The notes beneath the pieces were generated by a model. That model saw nothing but the letters and a program-made list of their open reading frames with translations. It made no database searches and was not told the origin of the DNA. A DNA stretch of 64,000 nt from Pseudomonas bubulae (GTDB lineage: Bacteria; Pseudomonadota; Gammaproteobacteria; Pseudomonadales; Pseudomonadaceae). The translations under genes were made by a program, and so were the position numbers. Shown here piece by piece: positions 54,414 to 63,141 of this stretch. Numbering within the stretch: the first letter of the stretch is position 1; every line of letters starts with the position of its first letter. The DNA is taken from contig NZ_CP146077.1 of assembly GCF_037023725.1 (NCBI RefSeq), forward strand, positions 4,625,001 through 4,689,000, in the 5' to 3' direction.

Positions 54414-55520
54414 TCAGTCGCGCAGGTCGGACTCATGAATCGGTTGGTCGCGATGGGTCGCGCGCTGGTACTGGGCTGGCCAGATGGCCTTTTTACCGCC
54501 CAGGTCATCGTCTGCATGCAACGGCCAATACGGGTCACGCAACAGTTCACGCGCCAGCAGGATCAGGTTGGCCTGCCCGGTACGCAAAATATGCTCGGCC
54601 TGGGCCGGTTCGGTGATCATGCCCACCGTACCGGTGGCAATGCAGGCCTCCTTGCGCACGCGCTCGGCAAAACGGGTCTGGTAGCCAGGCCCCACCGGAA
54701 TCTCGGCATTGGCTGCGGTACCGCCCGAAGACACGTCGATCAGGTCCACGCCCAATGCCTTGAGGCGTCGTGCCAGTTCGACGGTTTCGTCAGGGTTCCA
54801 GCCGTCTTCCACCCAGTCGGTGGCCGAGACCCGCACAAACAGCGGTAGCTCCTGCGGCCATACACCGCGCACGGCCTCGGTGACTTCCAACACCAGACGG
54901 ATGCGATTCTCGAACGAACCGCCGTATTGGTCACGTCGCTGGTTGCTCAACGGTGAAAGAAATTGATGCAACAAGTAACCATGAGCAGCATGTACTTCAA
55001 CCACCGAGAAGCCAGCCTCCAGCGCTCGCTTGGCGGCAGCCACGAACGCCTGGATAACCTCTTTGATCTGGGTCTCGTCCAGTTGCACTGGCGCAGTGTG
55101 CTGTGGGTCGAAGGCAATGGGGGACGGCCCGACAGGCACCCAGCCGCCCTCCTCCACCTTGACGCTGCCATGCTTGCCCAACCAGGGGCGGTGGGTGCTG
55201 GCCTTACGCCCGGCATGGGCCAGTTGGATGCCGGCTACAGCGCCCTGGGCGCGAATAAAGCGGGTGATGCGTTGCAGGGGTTCAATCTGCTCGTCGTTCC
55301 ACAGGCCCAGATCCTGGGCAGTGATACGGCCTTCGGGGGTGACGGCAGTGGCTTCGGTAAAAATCAGCCCGGCGCCGCCAACGGCACGGCTGCCCAGGTG
55401 GACCAGGTGCCAGTCATTTGCCAGTCCATCGACGCTGGAGTACTGGCACATTGGCGAGACCGCAATGCGGTTAAGAAGGGTCAGTTGGCGCAGGGTATAG
55501 GGTTCGAGCAGCAGACTCAT
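54414..55520 (-). CDS. Old Yellow Enzyme family oxidoreductase (YqjM/XenA class)
   Basis: A 368-residue FMN flavoprotein that reduces activated C=C bonds (and often nitro compounds) with NAD(P)H. FMN and substrate motifs: NRIAVSPMCQYSS with the redox-tuning Cys25 of the YqjM/XenA subclass, FTEATAVTPEGRI, IQLAHAGRKAS, EVHAAHGYLLHQFLSPLSNQR (His pair) and GMITEPAQAEHILRTGQANLI. Close in layout to XenA of P. putida. No regulator adjoins it; a REP hairpin lies upstream. Confidence 0.9.
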   Translation of the reverse strand: MSLLLEPYTLRQLTLLNRIAVSPMCQYSSVDGLANDWHLVHLGSRAVGGAGLIFTEATAVTPEGRITAQDLGLWNDEQIEPLQRITRFIRAQGAVAGIQLAHAGRKASTHRPWLGKHGSVKVEEGGWVPVGPSPIAFDPQHTAPVQLDETQIKEVIQAFVAAAKRALEAGFSVVEVHAAHGYLLHQFLSPLSNQRRDQYGGSFENRIRLVLEVTEAVRGVWPQELPLFVRVSATDWVEDGWNPDETVELARRLKALGVDLIDVSSGGTAANAEIPVGPGYQTRFAERVRKEACIATGTVGMITEPAQAEHILRTGQANLILLARELLRDPYWPLHADDDLGGKKAIWPAQYQRATHRDQPIHESDLRD

Positions 55521-55626
55521 GGGTCACCTCTAATTCCAGTGGGCAGGCTCCAAGTACTTCTGAAGAGCCTAGTCGACAACACTGGATGAGGGGGAGTTCA
55601 TATCGCAACGGGACGTGGTGGTTTTG

Positions 55627-55712
55627 GTGGGAGCGGGCTTGCTCGCGATGCGGGCACCGCGGCCTGTCAGGCCAACCGCGGTGATAGCATCGCGAGCAAG
55701 CCCGCTCCCACA
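55627..55712. repeat. REP pair (REPIN)
   Basis: GTGGGAGCGGGCTTGCTCGCG and its exact inverse with a ~40-base spacer, between the OYE gene start and the recJ end. Confidence 0.92.
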
Positions 55713-55725
55713 GGGGATTGGCGGA

Positions 55726-57435
55726 TTAGCGCGGCTCGATATGGGCAATCATCAACTGTACGGTTTCGTTGCCGCGAAATTCGTTGAGGTCAAGCTTGTA
55801 GGCCAGTTCCACCCAGCGAATGGTCGGGTTCGGCCACACTTCGCGATCGATCCCGAAAGCAATGCCGTCGAGCTTTACGCTGCCGCATTCGGTCTTGAGC
55901 ACGACTTTCAAATGCCGCTCCCCCACGATGCGTTGCTCCACCAACTGGAATACCCCGTGGAACAGCGGTTCGGGAAAGTGCTGCCCCCATGGCCCGGCAT
56001 TGCGCAGGGCACGCGCCAGCTCCAGGTGAAACTCTTCCACTGCCAGGCTGCCGTCAGACAGCATGCGCCCGGTCAGGTCTTCTTCACGCAATTGACGCCG
56101 CACTTCAGCATCAAAGGCCTCACAGAACAGCGGGAAGTTAGCCTCAGGCAAAGTCAGCCCGGCCGCCATGGCATGGCCACCGTATTTGCTGATCAAGTCC
56201 GGATGCTGTGCAGCCACCACACTCAGTGCATCACGAATATGAAAGCCCGGCACCGATCGGCCGGAGCCCTTGAGCATGCCATCCCCGGCATCGGCAAAGG
56301 CAAAAGTCGGGCGGAAGTAACGCTCCTTGAGCCGCGAAGCCAGAATTCCGATCACCCCCTGATGCCACTCGGGGTCGAACAGGCACAGGCCAAACGGCAT
56401 GCTGTCGATGGTCAGATCCTTGAGCTGGGCCAGCGCTTCACGTTGCATGCCCTGCTCGATGGATTTGCGGTCCTGGTTCATTTCGTCCAGTTGCGCAGCC
56501 ATTTCCCGCGCCGCATTGGCGTCATCGGTGAGCAGGCATTCGATACCCAGGCTCATGTCGTCCAGGCGCCCGGCGGCATTCAGGCGCGGCCCGAGGATAA
56601 AACCCAGGTCGGTGGAGGTGATTTTCGCATGGTCACGCTTGGCCACTTCCAGAATAGCCTTGAGCCCGGGCCGGGCACGCCCGGCACGGATGCGCTCAAG
56701 CCCCTGGTGTACCAGGATGCGGTTGTTCGCATCCAGCGGCACCACGTCCGCGACGCTGCCCAGCGCCACCAGATCCAGCAATTCGGCAATATTCGGCGCC
56801 TTGCTGTTCTGGTACCAGCCCAGGCTGTTCAAGCGCGCGCGCAAAGCGATCAGCACATAGAAGATCACCCCTACCCCCGCCAGCGCCTTGCTCGGGAACT
56901 CGCAGCCGGGCTGGTTGGGGTTGACGATGGCATCCGCGGCCGGCAATTCACTGCCCGGCAAGTGGTGGTCGGTAACCAGCACGCTCAAACCAGCTTTTTT
57001 GGCTGCGGCCACACCTTCGATACTGGAGATTCCGTTATCGACCGTGATCAACAAGTGCGGCGTGCGGGTCAGCGCAACTTCGACGATTTCCGGGGTCAGG
57101 CCGTAGCCATACTCGAAGCGGTTGGGCACCAGGTAATCGACATGGGCCGCCCCCAGCAGGCGCAGACCGAGCATACCCACGGTGCTGGCCGTGGCACCGT
57201 CGGCGTCAAAGTCGCCGACGATCAGAATGCGTTGGCGCTGCTCAAGCGCGACCACCAGCAAGTCCACCGCTGAATCAATGCCCTTGAGCTGCTGATACGG
57301 GATCAACCGCGCCAGGCTCTTGTCCAGCTCAGCTTGCGACTGCACACCCCGTGCGGCGTAAAGGCGGGTCAGCAGGGTTGGCATTTCGCCCAGAAAAGGC
57401 AGGGGTTCAGGCAATGGACGAGGTTCGATGCGCAT
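55726..57435 (-). CDS. recJ: Single-stranded DNA exonuclease RecJ
   Basis: 5'-3' ssDNA exonuclease of the RecF recombination and mismatch repair pathways. ATG 57435 (MRIEPRPLPEPLPFLG) gives 569 residues, normal for RecJ. DHH phosphoesterase motifs in order: VGDFDADGATASTVGML, VDNGISS, VTDHHLPG, then DHHA1 with GGHAMAAGLTLPEANF, and an OB fold at the end. yaeQ lies 41 bases upstream on the same strand. Confidence 0.96.
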   Translation of the reverse strand: MRIEPRPLPEPLPFLGEMPTLLTRLYAARGVQSQAELDKSLARLIPYQQLKGIDSAVDLLVVALEQRQRILIVGDFDADGATASTVGMLGLRLLGAAHVDYLVPNRFEYGYGLTPEIVEVALTRTPHLLITVDNGISSIEGVAAAKKAGLSVLVTDHHLPGSELPAADAIVNPNQPGCEFPSKALAGVGVIFYVLIALRARLNSLGWYQNSKAPNIAELLDLVALGSVADVVPLDANNRILVHQGLERIRAGRARPGLKAILEVAKRDHAKITSTDLGFILGPRLNAAGRLDDMSLGIECLLTDDANAAREMAAQLDEMNQDRKSIEQGMQREALAQLKDLTIDSMPFGLCLFDPEWHQGVIGILASRLKERYFRPTFAFADAGDGMLKGSGRSVPGFHIRDALSVVAAQHPDLISKYGGHAMAAGLTLPEANFPLFCEAFDAEVRRQLREEDLTGRMLSDGSLAVEEFHLELARALRNAGPWGQHFPEPLFHGVFQLVEQRIVGERHLKVVLKTECGSVKLDGIAFGIDREVWPNPTIRWVELAYKLDLNEFRGNETVQLMIAHIEPR

Positions 57436-57476
57436 AAGCAGGTGAAGAGTCTCTAAGCGTAAAAAAGGGTTGGAAC

Positions 57477-58019
57477 TTAGCCGCGTTCGCCTTGCAGCCA
57501 CTGCAGTTGCACTTCGTGCTGGCCGCGATCATCTGTCACGAAAATCGTACCCTCGCTGATCATCACGTCCCACTTGATAACCCGTGGCATATCTTTGGCC
57601 AGCACCTCAAGAATCTCTTGCGGAACGGCTGCGATATTGACGTTCTTCAGGTTCTTGATTGCAGGAATCACCTTGCCTTCCCACACACGCAAGCTGCCAT
57701 AGGCCAGCAGGCTGGTGCGCTCGGTACGGCGCGAGCACCAGGTCAGACGGTCGGCATCGGGCTGTCCGACTTCGATCCAGTGCAGAACACGGTCATCCAG
57801 GCTTTTTTCCCACAGGGCCGGTTCGTCTACATCTGACAGGCCTCGACCAAAAGACAGCTGCTCGTTGTACCAAAAAGCGTAGGCCAGAAGGCGCACAGTC
57901 ATGCGTTCTTCGGTCTCCGAAGGGTGGCGGGCGATGGTCTGCTTGACGCTTTCATAGACCCCGCGATCGAGATCGGTAAGGTTGAGTTCAAACTTGTAGG
58001 TCGTGGACGGCTGTGCCAT
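57477..58019 (-). CDS. yaeQ: YaeQ-family protein
   Basis: A 180-residue protein from ATG 58019 (MAQPSTTYKFELNLTDLDRG). YaeQ proteins have a PD-(D/E)xK nuclease-like fold but no established reaction; the early claim of RfaH-like antitermination is not supported. Conserved LLAYAFWYNEQLSFGRGLSDVDEPALW and HWIEVGQPDADRLTWCSRR are present. It pairs with recJ as in other pseudomonads. Confidence 0.9.
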   Translation of the reverse strand: MAQPSTTYKFELNLTDLDRGVYESVKQTIARHPSETEERMTVRLLAYAFWYNEQLSFGRGLSDVDEPALWEKSLDDRVLHWIEVGQPDADRLTWCSRRTERTSLLAYGSLRVWEGKVIPAIKNLKNVNIAAVPQEILEVLAKDMPRVIKWDVMISEGTIFVTDDRGQHEVQLQWLQGERG

Positions 58020-58153
58020 GAACGGGCTTCTTGATACGGAGAAAGGCGACAAGTCTAACCGATACACCGTGATTGAACGAATCGGCCAGCTTCTTGCCAG
58101 CCGCCAGCTATGTTAAAAGGCTGTACTCGCTCGCCCTTGGACAAGGATTCCAC

Positions 58154-59353
58154 ATGCCGCTCGCCACCAAACCCCTTTCAGGCCTTAAAGTTGTTGAATT
58201 GGGTACCCTGATCGCCGGGCCATTTGCATCGCGCATTTGCGCCGAGTTTGGCGCCCAGGTGATCAAGGTCGAATCTCCTGACGGCGGCGACCCGCTGCGA
58301 AAATGGCGCAAGCTGTATGAAGGCACATCGCTATGGTGGTTCGTCCAGGCGCGCAACAAAAAATCCCTGACCCTGAATCTAAAACACCCCGACGGTCTGA
58401 GCATTCTCAAGGAGCTGCTGACAGACGCCGATATTCTGATCGAAAACTTTCGCCCCGGGGTTCTGGAGAAACTCGGACTGGGTTGGGATGTGCTGCATGC
58501 ACTGAACCCCAAGCTGGTGATGGTGCGCCTGTCCGGCTTTGGCCAGACCGGCCCGATGAAAGATCAGCCGGGGTTTGGTGCGGTCGGCGAATCCATGGGC
58601 GGGCTGCGTTATATCACCGGTTTCGAAGATCGTCCGCCAGTGCGCACAGGCATCTCGATTGGCGACTCGATTGCCGCGCTGTGGGGTGTGATCGGTGCCC
58701 TTATGGCTTTGCGTCATCGCGAGGTCAACGGCGGCCAGGGCCAGGTGGTAGACGTGGCGCTCTACGAAGCGATTTTTGCCATGATGGAAAGCATGGTGCC
58801 CGAGTTCGATGTGTTCGGTTTCATCCGTGAACGTACCGGCAATATCATGCCGGGAATTACGCCCTCTTCCATCCATACCAGCCTGGACGGCAAGCACGTA
58901 CAGATCGGCGCCAATGGCGACGCCATTTTCAAGCGCTTTATGCAGATTATCGGGCGCGACGATCTGGCCAACGACCCGGAGCTTGCACACAACGATGGTC
59001 GTGACGCACGCCGTGACGAACTGTATGGCGTGATTGACCGCTGGGTCGGCTCGCTGCCGCTGGCCACGGTACTTGAACAACTGGGCGCAGCGCAGGTGCC
59101 TGCCAGCCGTATTTTCTCGGCAGAAGACATGTTCAGCGATCCACAGTTTCTGGCCCGTGAAATGTTCCTGCAGGCCAAACTGCCTGACGGTAAAGACTTC
59201 AAGATGCCCGGTATCGTGCCAAGGCTCTCCGATACTCCGGGCACGGCAGATTGGGTAGGCCCCGAACTGGGTGCACATAATATCGAGGTGTTGAACGACC
59301 TGGGTTACGACGCTGCAGCAATCGCCAACCTCAAGCAAGCGGGCGCCATCTAG
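58154..59353 (+). CDS. Class III CoA-transferase (CaiB/BaiF family)
   Basis: A 399-residue CoA-transferase; ATG 58154 (MPLATKPLSGLKVVELG) is set by AAGGA; the longer frame to 58073 is unlikely. Family marks: GTLIAGPFASRICAEFGAQVIKVE, SLTLNLKHPDG, ADILIENFRPGVLEKLGLG, RLSGFGQTGPMKDQPGFG and GQVVDVALYEAIF. Class III enzymes move CoA between carboxylic acids (carnitine, oxalate, succinate, itaconate and others). No partner acyl-CoA enzymes flank it, so the substrate cannot be assigned. Confidence 0.88.
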   Translation: MPLATKPLSGLKVVELGTLIAGPFASRICAEFGAQVIKVESPDGGDPLRKWRKLYEGTSLWWFVQARNKKSLTLNLKHPDGLSILKELLTDADILIENFRPGVLEKLGLGWDVLHALNPKLVMVRLSGFGQTGPMKDQPGFGAVGESMGGLRYITGFEDRPPVRTGISIGDSIAALWGVIGALMALRHREVNGGQGQVVDVALYEAIFAMMESMVPEFDVFGFIRERTGNIMPGITPSSIHTSLDGKHVQIGANGDAIFKRFMQIIGRDDLANDPELAHNDGRDARRDELYGVIDRWVGSLPLATVLEQLGAAQVPASRIFSAEDMFSDPQFLAREMFLQAKLPDGKDFKMPGIVPRLSDTPGTADWVGPELGAHNIEVLNDLGYDAAAIANLKQAGAI

Positions 59354-59396
59354 GCGTGTTGCCCATTTTTAGTGGCCACCCAAGGAGATCAGCAGC

Positions 59397-60209
59397 ATGA
59401 CCCAGCGTTCGACCTTGCGAAGACTTTGGGCAGGCCTGATCACCGCATTGTTTCTGGCCTGGGCCCCTGGCAGTCAGGCAGCACCCACACTCATCTGGTT
59501 GTTGCGCGACCTGCCACCGTTAACGGTGTTTCATGGCCCGCAAAAAGGTAAGGGGATAGTCGACCAGGTGATGCCAGCCCTGATCGCAGGCATGCCGCAA
59601 TACCAGCACGTGATAATGCGGGTTAACCGGGCTCGGGCCCTGCAGATGCTTGAAGAACCCTCGCTGACCTGCGATCCGGCGCTGATCTGGAATCCCGCCC
59701 GCGCCCTCTCGATCGTTTACTCCGAGCCCGTTGCGATCATGCACAGCAATGGCATGGCCATACTGCGTGAGAATCAGCATTTGATCGAACCCTTTGTCCA
59801 TGACGACAAGGTAGACCTGCCGGGGCTGCTCAAGGCGCAAACCCTCAAGCTTGGAGTCATTGCCAAACGCAGCTACGGAGTATTGATTGATAGCCAGCTG
59901 AAGCTGAGCCCGCCAGGCCAGATTGTCATGCATTACGGTAACGATCCGTTGGGCAGCCTGCTGCAAATGCAACATGCAGGCCGTATGCCGACGCTATTGG
60001 GCTACTGGCCAGAAATCCAGGCCAAGGCCAGTCAGCAAGGTTTGTCATCCGACGAACTGCTGTTTTATCCGATCCAGGGCGCCCCGGAATATCAGTCGAT
60101 TTACGTTGGCTGCTCGGACACTGCGCAAGGACGTGAGGTCATTAGCAGGGTCAATTCGATACTCACCACATTGGGCTCGCCATCCCTGTCTTACCTGGAT
60201 GAGCAATGA
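59397..60209 (+). CDS. Periplasmic TIGR02285-type protein (solute-binding fold)
   Basis: A 270-residue exported protein: Arg-rich N-terminus and hydrophobic core (LWAGLITALFLAWAPGSQA) with a cleavage site near residue 28. The rest resembles the SBP_bac_3-like TIGR02285 group (WLLRDLPPLTVFHGPQKGKGIVDQ, then a two-lobe domain). No transporter genes adjoin it. Such stand-alone binding proteins may act as signalling or accessory proteins. AAGGAG precedes the ATG, and a bidirectional terminator follows. Confidence 0.75.
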   Translation: MTQRSTLRRLWAGLITALFLAWAPGSQAAPTLIWLLRDLPPLTVFHGPQKGKGIVDQVMPALIAGMPQYQHVIMRVNRARALQMLEEPSLTCDPALIWNPARALSIVYSEPVAIMHSNGMAILRENQHLIEPFVHDDKVDLPGLLKAQTLKLGVIAKRSYGVLIDSQLKLSPPGQIVMHYGNDPLGSLLQMQHAGRMPTLLGYWPEIQAKASQQGLSSDELLFYPIQGAPEYQSIYVGCSDTAQGREVISRVNSILTTLGSPSLSYLDEQ

Positions 60210-60220
60210 CACGTACGCAT

Positions 60221-60260
60221 AAAAAAACCCCGAGCAGTGGGGAGGCTGCTCGGGGTTTAA
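60221..60260. terminator. Bidirectional rho-independent terminator
   Basis: AAACCCCGAGCAG-TGGGGAGG-CTGCTCGGGGTTT, with seven A on the left and TTTAA on the right. It serves the convergent TIGR02285 gene and, with a perfect T run on the minus strand, the receiver gene. Confidence 0.85.
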
Positions 60261-60373
60261 CAGGGTCATGATAACCCGCTCAACAGGCTACAAGTATCGG
60301 AGCAATAAACTTGCTCCTGCTGATGAAAAATCTGACAAACCAAACCTGCTGGAAGTTCCCCCGGTACTGGCAA

Positions 60374-60793
60374 TTAATCTGCATTCGCGCCATCAGCACT
60401 TATCTGCTGTAGCTCGAAGGCACCCAACAATTGCCCCAGCGCCCCTATGGTCACGGGTTTTGACAGACACCCCAGCACCCTGAGACCTTGACTGCGGGCC
60501 ACTCTGGCCGCCCTCTCGACCACCGGAGGTGCAGCAGCACTCAAAATGATCAACGCTGCAGCTTTGCGTTCAAGGGCCAACTCGCTGATCAGCTCCTGCC
60601 CTGATGCCCCTTCCATATACAAATCACAAATGGCCACGTCTATGGCACCGCGCCTGAGCAAGGACTCGCGGGCGCAATCAACGCTTTCGGCCGTCAACAC
60701 GTCAAAAATGCGGAAGGCGTTCAACATCTGATGCAACACCATTAATTGAAACGGGTTGTCTTCAAGAATCAATACTTTCAAAGATCGCATCAT
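60374..60793 (-). CDS. Stand-alone receiver-domain response regulator
   Basis: A 139-residue single REC domain with no output domain. Acidic pocket in LILEDNPFQ, phospho-acceptor Asp in DVAICDLYMEGASG, conserved Thr/Ser in IILSAAAP and Lys in LGCLSKPVTIG, so it can probably be phosphorylated. It is 131 bases downstream of the truncated sensor on the same strand. REC domains of this type follow the kinase in BvgS/EvgS-like hybrids, so it may be a detached piece of one or a shuttle receiver; its partner kinase is unknown. Confidence 0.82.
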   Translation of the reverse strand: MMRSLKVLILEDNPFQLMVLHQMLNAFRIFDVLTAESVDCARESLLRRGAIDVAICDLYMEGASGQELISELALERKAAALIILSAAAPPVVERAARVARSQGLRVLGCLSKPVTIGALGQLLGAFELQQISADGANAD

Positions 60794-60924
60794 GGGCCTT
60801 CAGGCATAAACCTAGCGCTACAGAGGAGGTAAACCTTAGTGGGCTCAACACTCAATACACATAGGACATATCTGTAAATACCATAGGAATCCACAACGCC
60901 TTTCATTTACTGGATCAAACCAGC

Positions 60925-63021
60925 TTACTGATCCCACTTTTTAGCTTCAGATTTGTCGAACCATCCTCCTACCAGCCCCTCCAGACGCCCAGTCTCTGAA
61001 TAAAACGGAACAACCCACTGATAGATTTCCATGCCTCCGGACTTAAACTCCACCCAACGTTTTTGGTAACAGGGTTTGCGGCTTTGAATCATGCGCATTA
61101 TTTCCCGCTGGAGCTTCTCGGCCAGCTCCTTCGAAAACAAATCAACATCAGTCACCTTTAACCCGCGAATCCGTCCCAACTGGACAGATAAACGCTGCTC
61201 ATAGCTTTGATTGCAGGTAATCAGCTCTCCCTCCAGGCCAACCACGAAAATCGGGCTGGGAATGCCATCCAGAAAGCGGTGACTGAGCCCCAACTGCTCA
61301 TTCAGGGTTTTCTCGGATTGACGCGCAATAATCAGTTGCCTGCGCAGAAACCAGTTGTACACAAACAACATAAGCCCGGCCGCAATCAAGACCGCTATCG
61401 CCCAATAAAGACGGGCTGAGTGATACAGGCCACTCTCGATGATCAGCGGTTTGCCCACCCCCCCCAGCCACTTGGTTCTCAGCGCCCGAATCTCGGCCAT
61501 GGGCATGGCTTCCAACGCCTTGTTCATGATGCTGAAAAGCTCCGGGTATAGAACAGGGACCGAAAAGCTGGCGGCAGCCCATTGCCCGTCAACACTGCGT
61601 CCGACCTTGAGGCGCCCCGGTGGGTAAAGATGAGCCTGTGTCTCTGTTTGTATCGTCGCATCTGCCTCGCCATTGGCGACCGCGTGACGTGCCTGGGCGT
61701 AGGTATCAACCAGATGCAAGGTGATTGCGGGGTATTCACGTCGAATCAAGTCTTCGAGGGCGTGCCTGGCTGGAAGCGCCAGAACCTTGCCGGCCAGTTC
61801 GTCCAATGAACCCAGCCGGGAATCATTGACTCGTACAACAAACACCCAGGGTGCCCCACCGTAGGAATAGGTGAAGTTCAAAAAAGCTTTGCGCTCACGA
61901 CTTCTGGAGAGGCTTGAGTTCATCAGTGCCTCGCCACTTTTGAGCATGTCGAGGATTTGTACCGTTGAAAACGCTTCTGTATGTACAAACTGCAACCCGG
62001 TCATGCGAGAAATTCGCGCCAGAATATCCACACTCAGCCCTACCCAACGACCGTCCCCGGTCTTGAATGCGTACAAGGGGAACTGCTGGGTCGCCAGGGC
62101 TACAACCGGATTGCGCTGGATCCACTCAAGCTCGCCAGGCAGCAGGTTGATATGCGATTGAACAGCGTGCCCTTCAAGCCCGATGATCCAGCGTGAAAGC
62201 ACCATGCGCGATGTATTGTCATCAAGGCTGCCCAGCGCGCGGTTGATCAGCAACCCAAGTTCGGGGTCAGAGAGGCGTGTAGCAAATGCAAAACCGGAGG
62301 ATGGCAAGGCGCTATCACCGATAATGCGCACCCCCGAATGAGGCCGGACACTTTTGAATGACTGCACGATAAGTTCATTGCCGATAAACCCGTCGATATC
62401 CCCCTCAACCAGCGCGTCCATTGCATTATGCAGGTCACTGATGGTGGTGATTTCACTGTCAGGGTAAAACGCCTGGGCGGTATGAATATCGACGTAGCCC
62501 TCCATAAAGCCGATTTTTTTCCCGACCCAGTTTTTGACCGGCTCTTCCTCACATGAGCGACAAACGATAACCAGTCGATCAGTCATGTACTCCCGGGAAA
62601 AAGCTACACCTTCAATCCCTCGCTCAAACCCGCTGGCGCTGGCCAGAATATCGATATTGCCGGCCAGCAGCTCTGCAACGGCCTGATCACGACGCCTGTA
62701 GCCCAGGACTTCAACAGGCACGCCCAACGTGTCTCGAACGATGCTCAGGTAATCTGCGCTGATGCCCTGATAGTTATTGCGGTCGTCGGTGATGTCGACC
62801 GGTTCGTAATCACCGATGGCGATACCAACCCGTAGCGTTCCATGATTGGCCAGCCATTGCCGCTCCGGGGCATCCAGTTGCAGAGGCTGGATATCCACAA
62901 AGCGTGTTGCGAGCCTGAAAGGCGTTCCGGAAGCGCCCATCACCGGCAGGGCCAGGCTCAACAAGGCCATGCCCAGCACTATGCGCATCCATGATTCAAA
63001 TGTCTGGTGAATACGTGACAT
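60925..63021 (-). CDS. BvgS/EvgS-like sensor lacking kinase domains
   Basis: ATG 63021 (MSRIHQTFESWMRIVLG) has CAAGGA upstream; product 698 residues. Layout: signal peptide (~1-32); first Venus-flytrap SBP_bac_3 domain (~58-285; TLRVGIAIGDYEPVDI); second (~300-530; VVALATQQFPLYAFKTGDG); TM (~550-572; LYWAIAVLIAAGLMLFVYNW); PAS (~595-690; FLDGIPSPIFVVGLEGELITCN). This is the sensor half of BvgS/EvgS, but it ends a few residues after the PAS (DKSEAKKWDQ), with no HisKA, HATPase or HPt. No remnant of a kinase lies in the next 130 bases. It may act as a regulatory decoy or signal through a separate kinase. Confidence 0.85.
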   Translation of the reverse strand: MSRIHQTFESWMRIVLGMALLSLALPVMGASGTPFRLATRFVDIQPLQLDAPERQWLANHGTLRVGIAIGDYEPVDITDDRNNYQGISADYLSIVRDTLGVPVEVLGYRRRDQAVAELLAGNIDILASASGFERGIEGVAFSREYMTDRLVIVCRSCEEEPVKNWVGKKIGFMEGYVDIHTAQAFYPDSEITTISDLHNAMDALVEGDIDGFIGNELIVQSFKSVRPHSGVRIIGDSALPSSGFAFATRLSDPELGLLINRALGSLDDNTSRMVLSRWIIGLEGHAVQSHINLLPGELEWIQRNPVVALATQQFPLYAFKTGDGRWVGLSVDILARISRMTGLQFVHTEAFSTVQILDMLKSGEALMNSSLSRSRERKAFLNFTYSYGGAPWVFVVRVNDSRLGSLDELAGKVLALPARHALEDLIRREYPAITLHLVDTYAQARHAVANGEADATIQTETQAHLYPPGRLKVGRSVDGQWAAASFSVPVLYPELFSIMNKALEAMPMAEIRALRTKWLGGVGKPLIIESGLYHSARLYWAIAVLIAAGLMLFVYNWFLRRQLIIARQSEKTLNEQLGLSHRFLDGIPSPIFVVGLEGELITCNQSYEQRLSVQLGRIRGLKVTDVDLFSKELAEKLQREIMRMIQSRKPCYQKRWVEFKSGGMEIYQWVVPFYSETGRLEGLVGGWFDKSEAKKWDQ

Positions 63022-63092
63022 GACAGCATCCTTGACCGGGTATTCGCCAGCACAGAAGGGGCGAAGACCTGGCAAGTTTGCCATGCACCAAT

Positions 63093-63120
63093 AAAAAAGC
63101 CCGTCAGATGACGGGCTTCA
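63093..63120 (-). terminator. Rho-independent terminator after thrC
   Basis: On the minus strand GCCCGTCA-TC-TGACGGGC followed by TTTTTTATT, 21 bases beyond the thrC stop and ahead of the sensor gene. Confidence 0.92.
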
Positions 63121-63141
63121 AATTACGTAAGACGAATGCCG

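Noticed and set aside
61000..63021. ABC-transporter substrate-binding protein call for the two-flytrap protein
   Set aside because: The TM helix and PAS after the two binding domains, and lack of permease or ATPase genes, make it a sensor.
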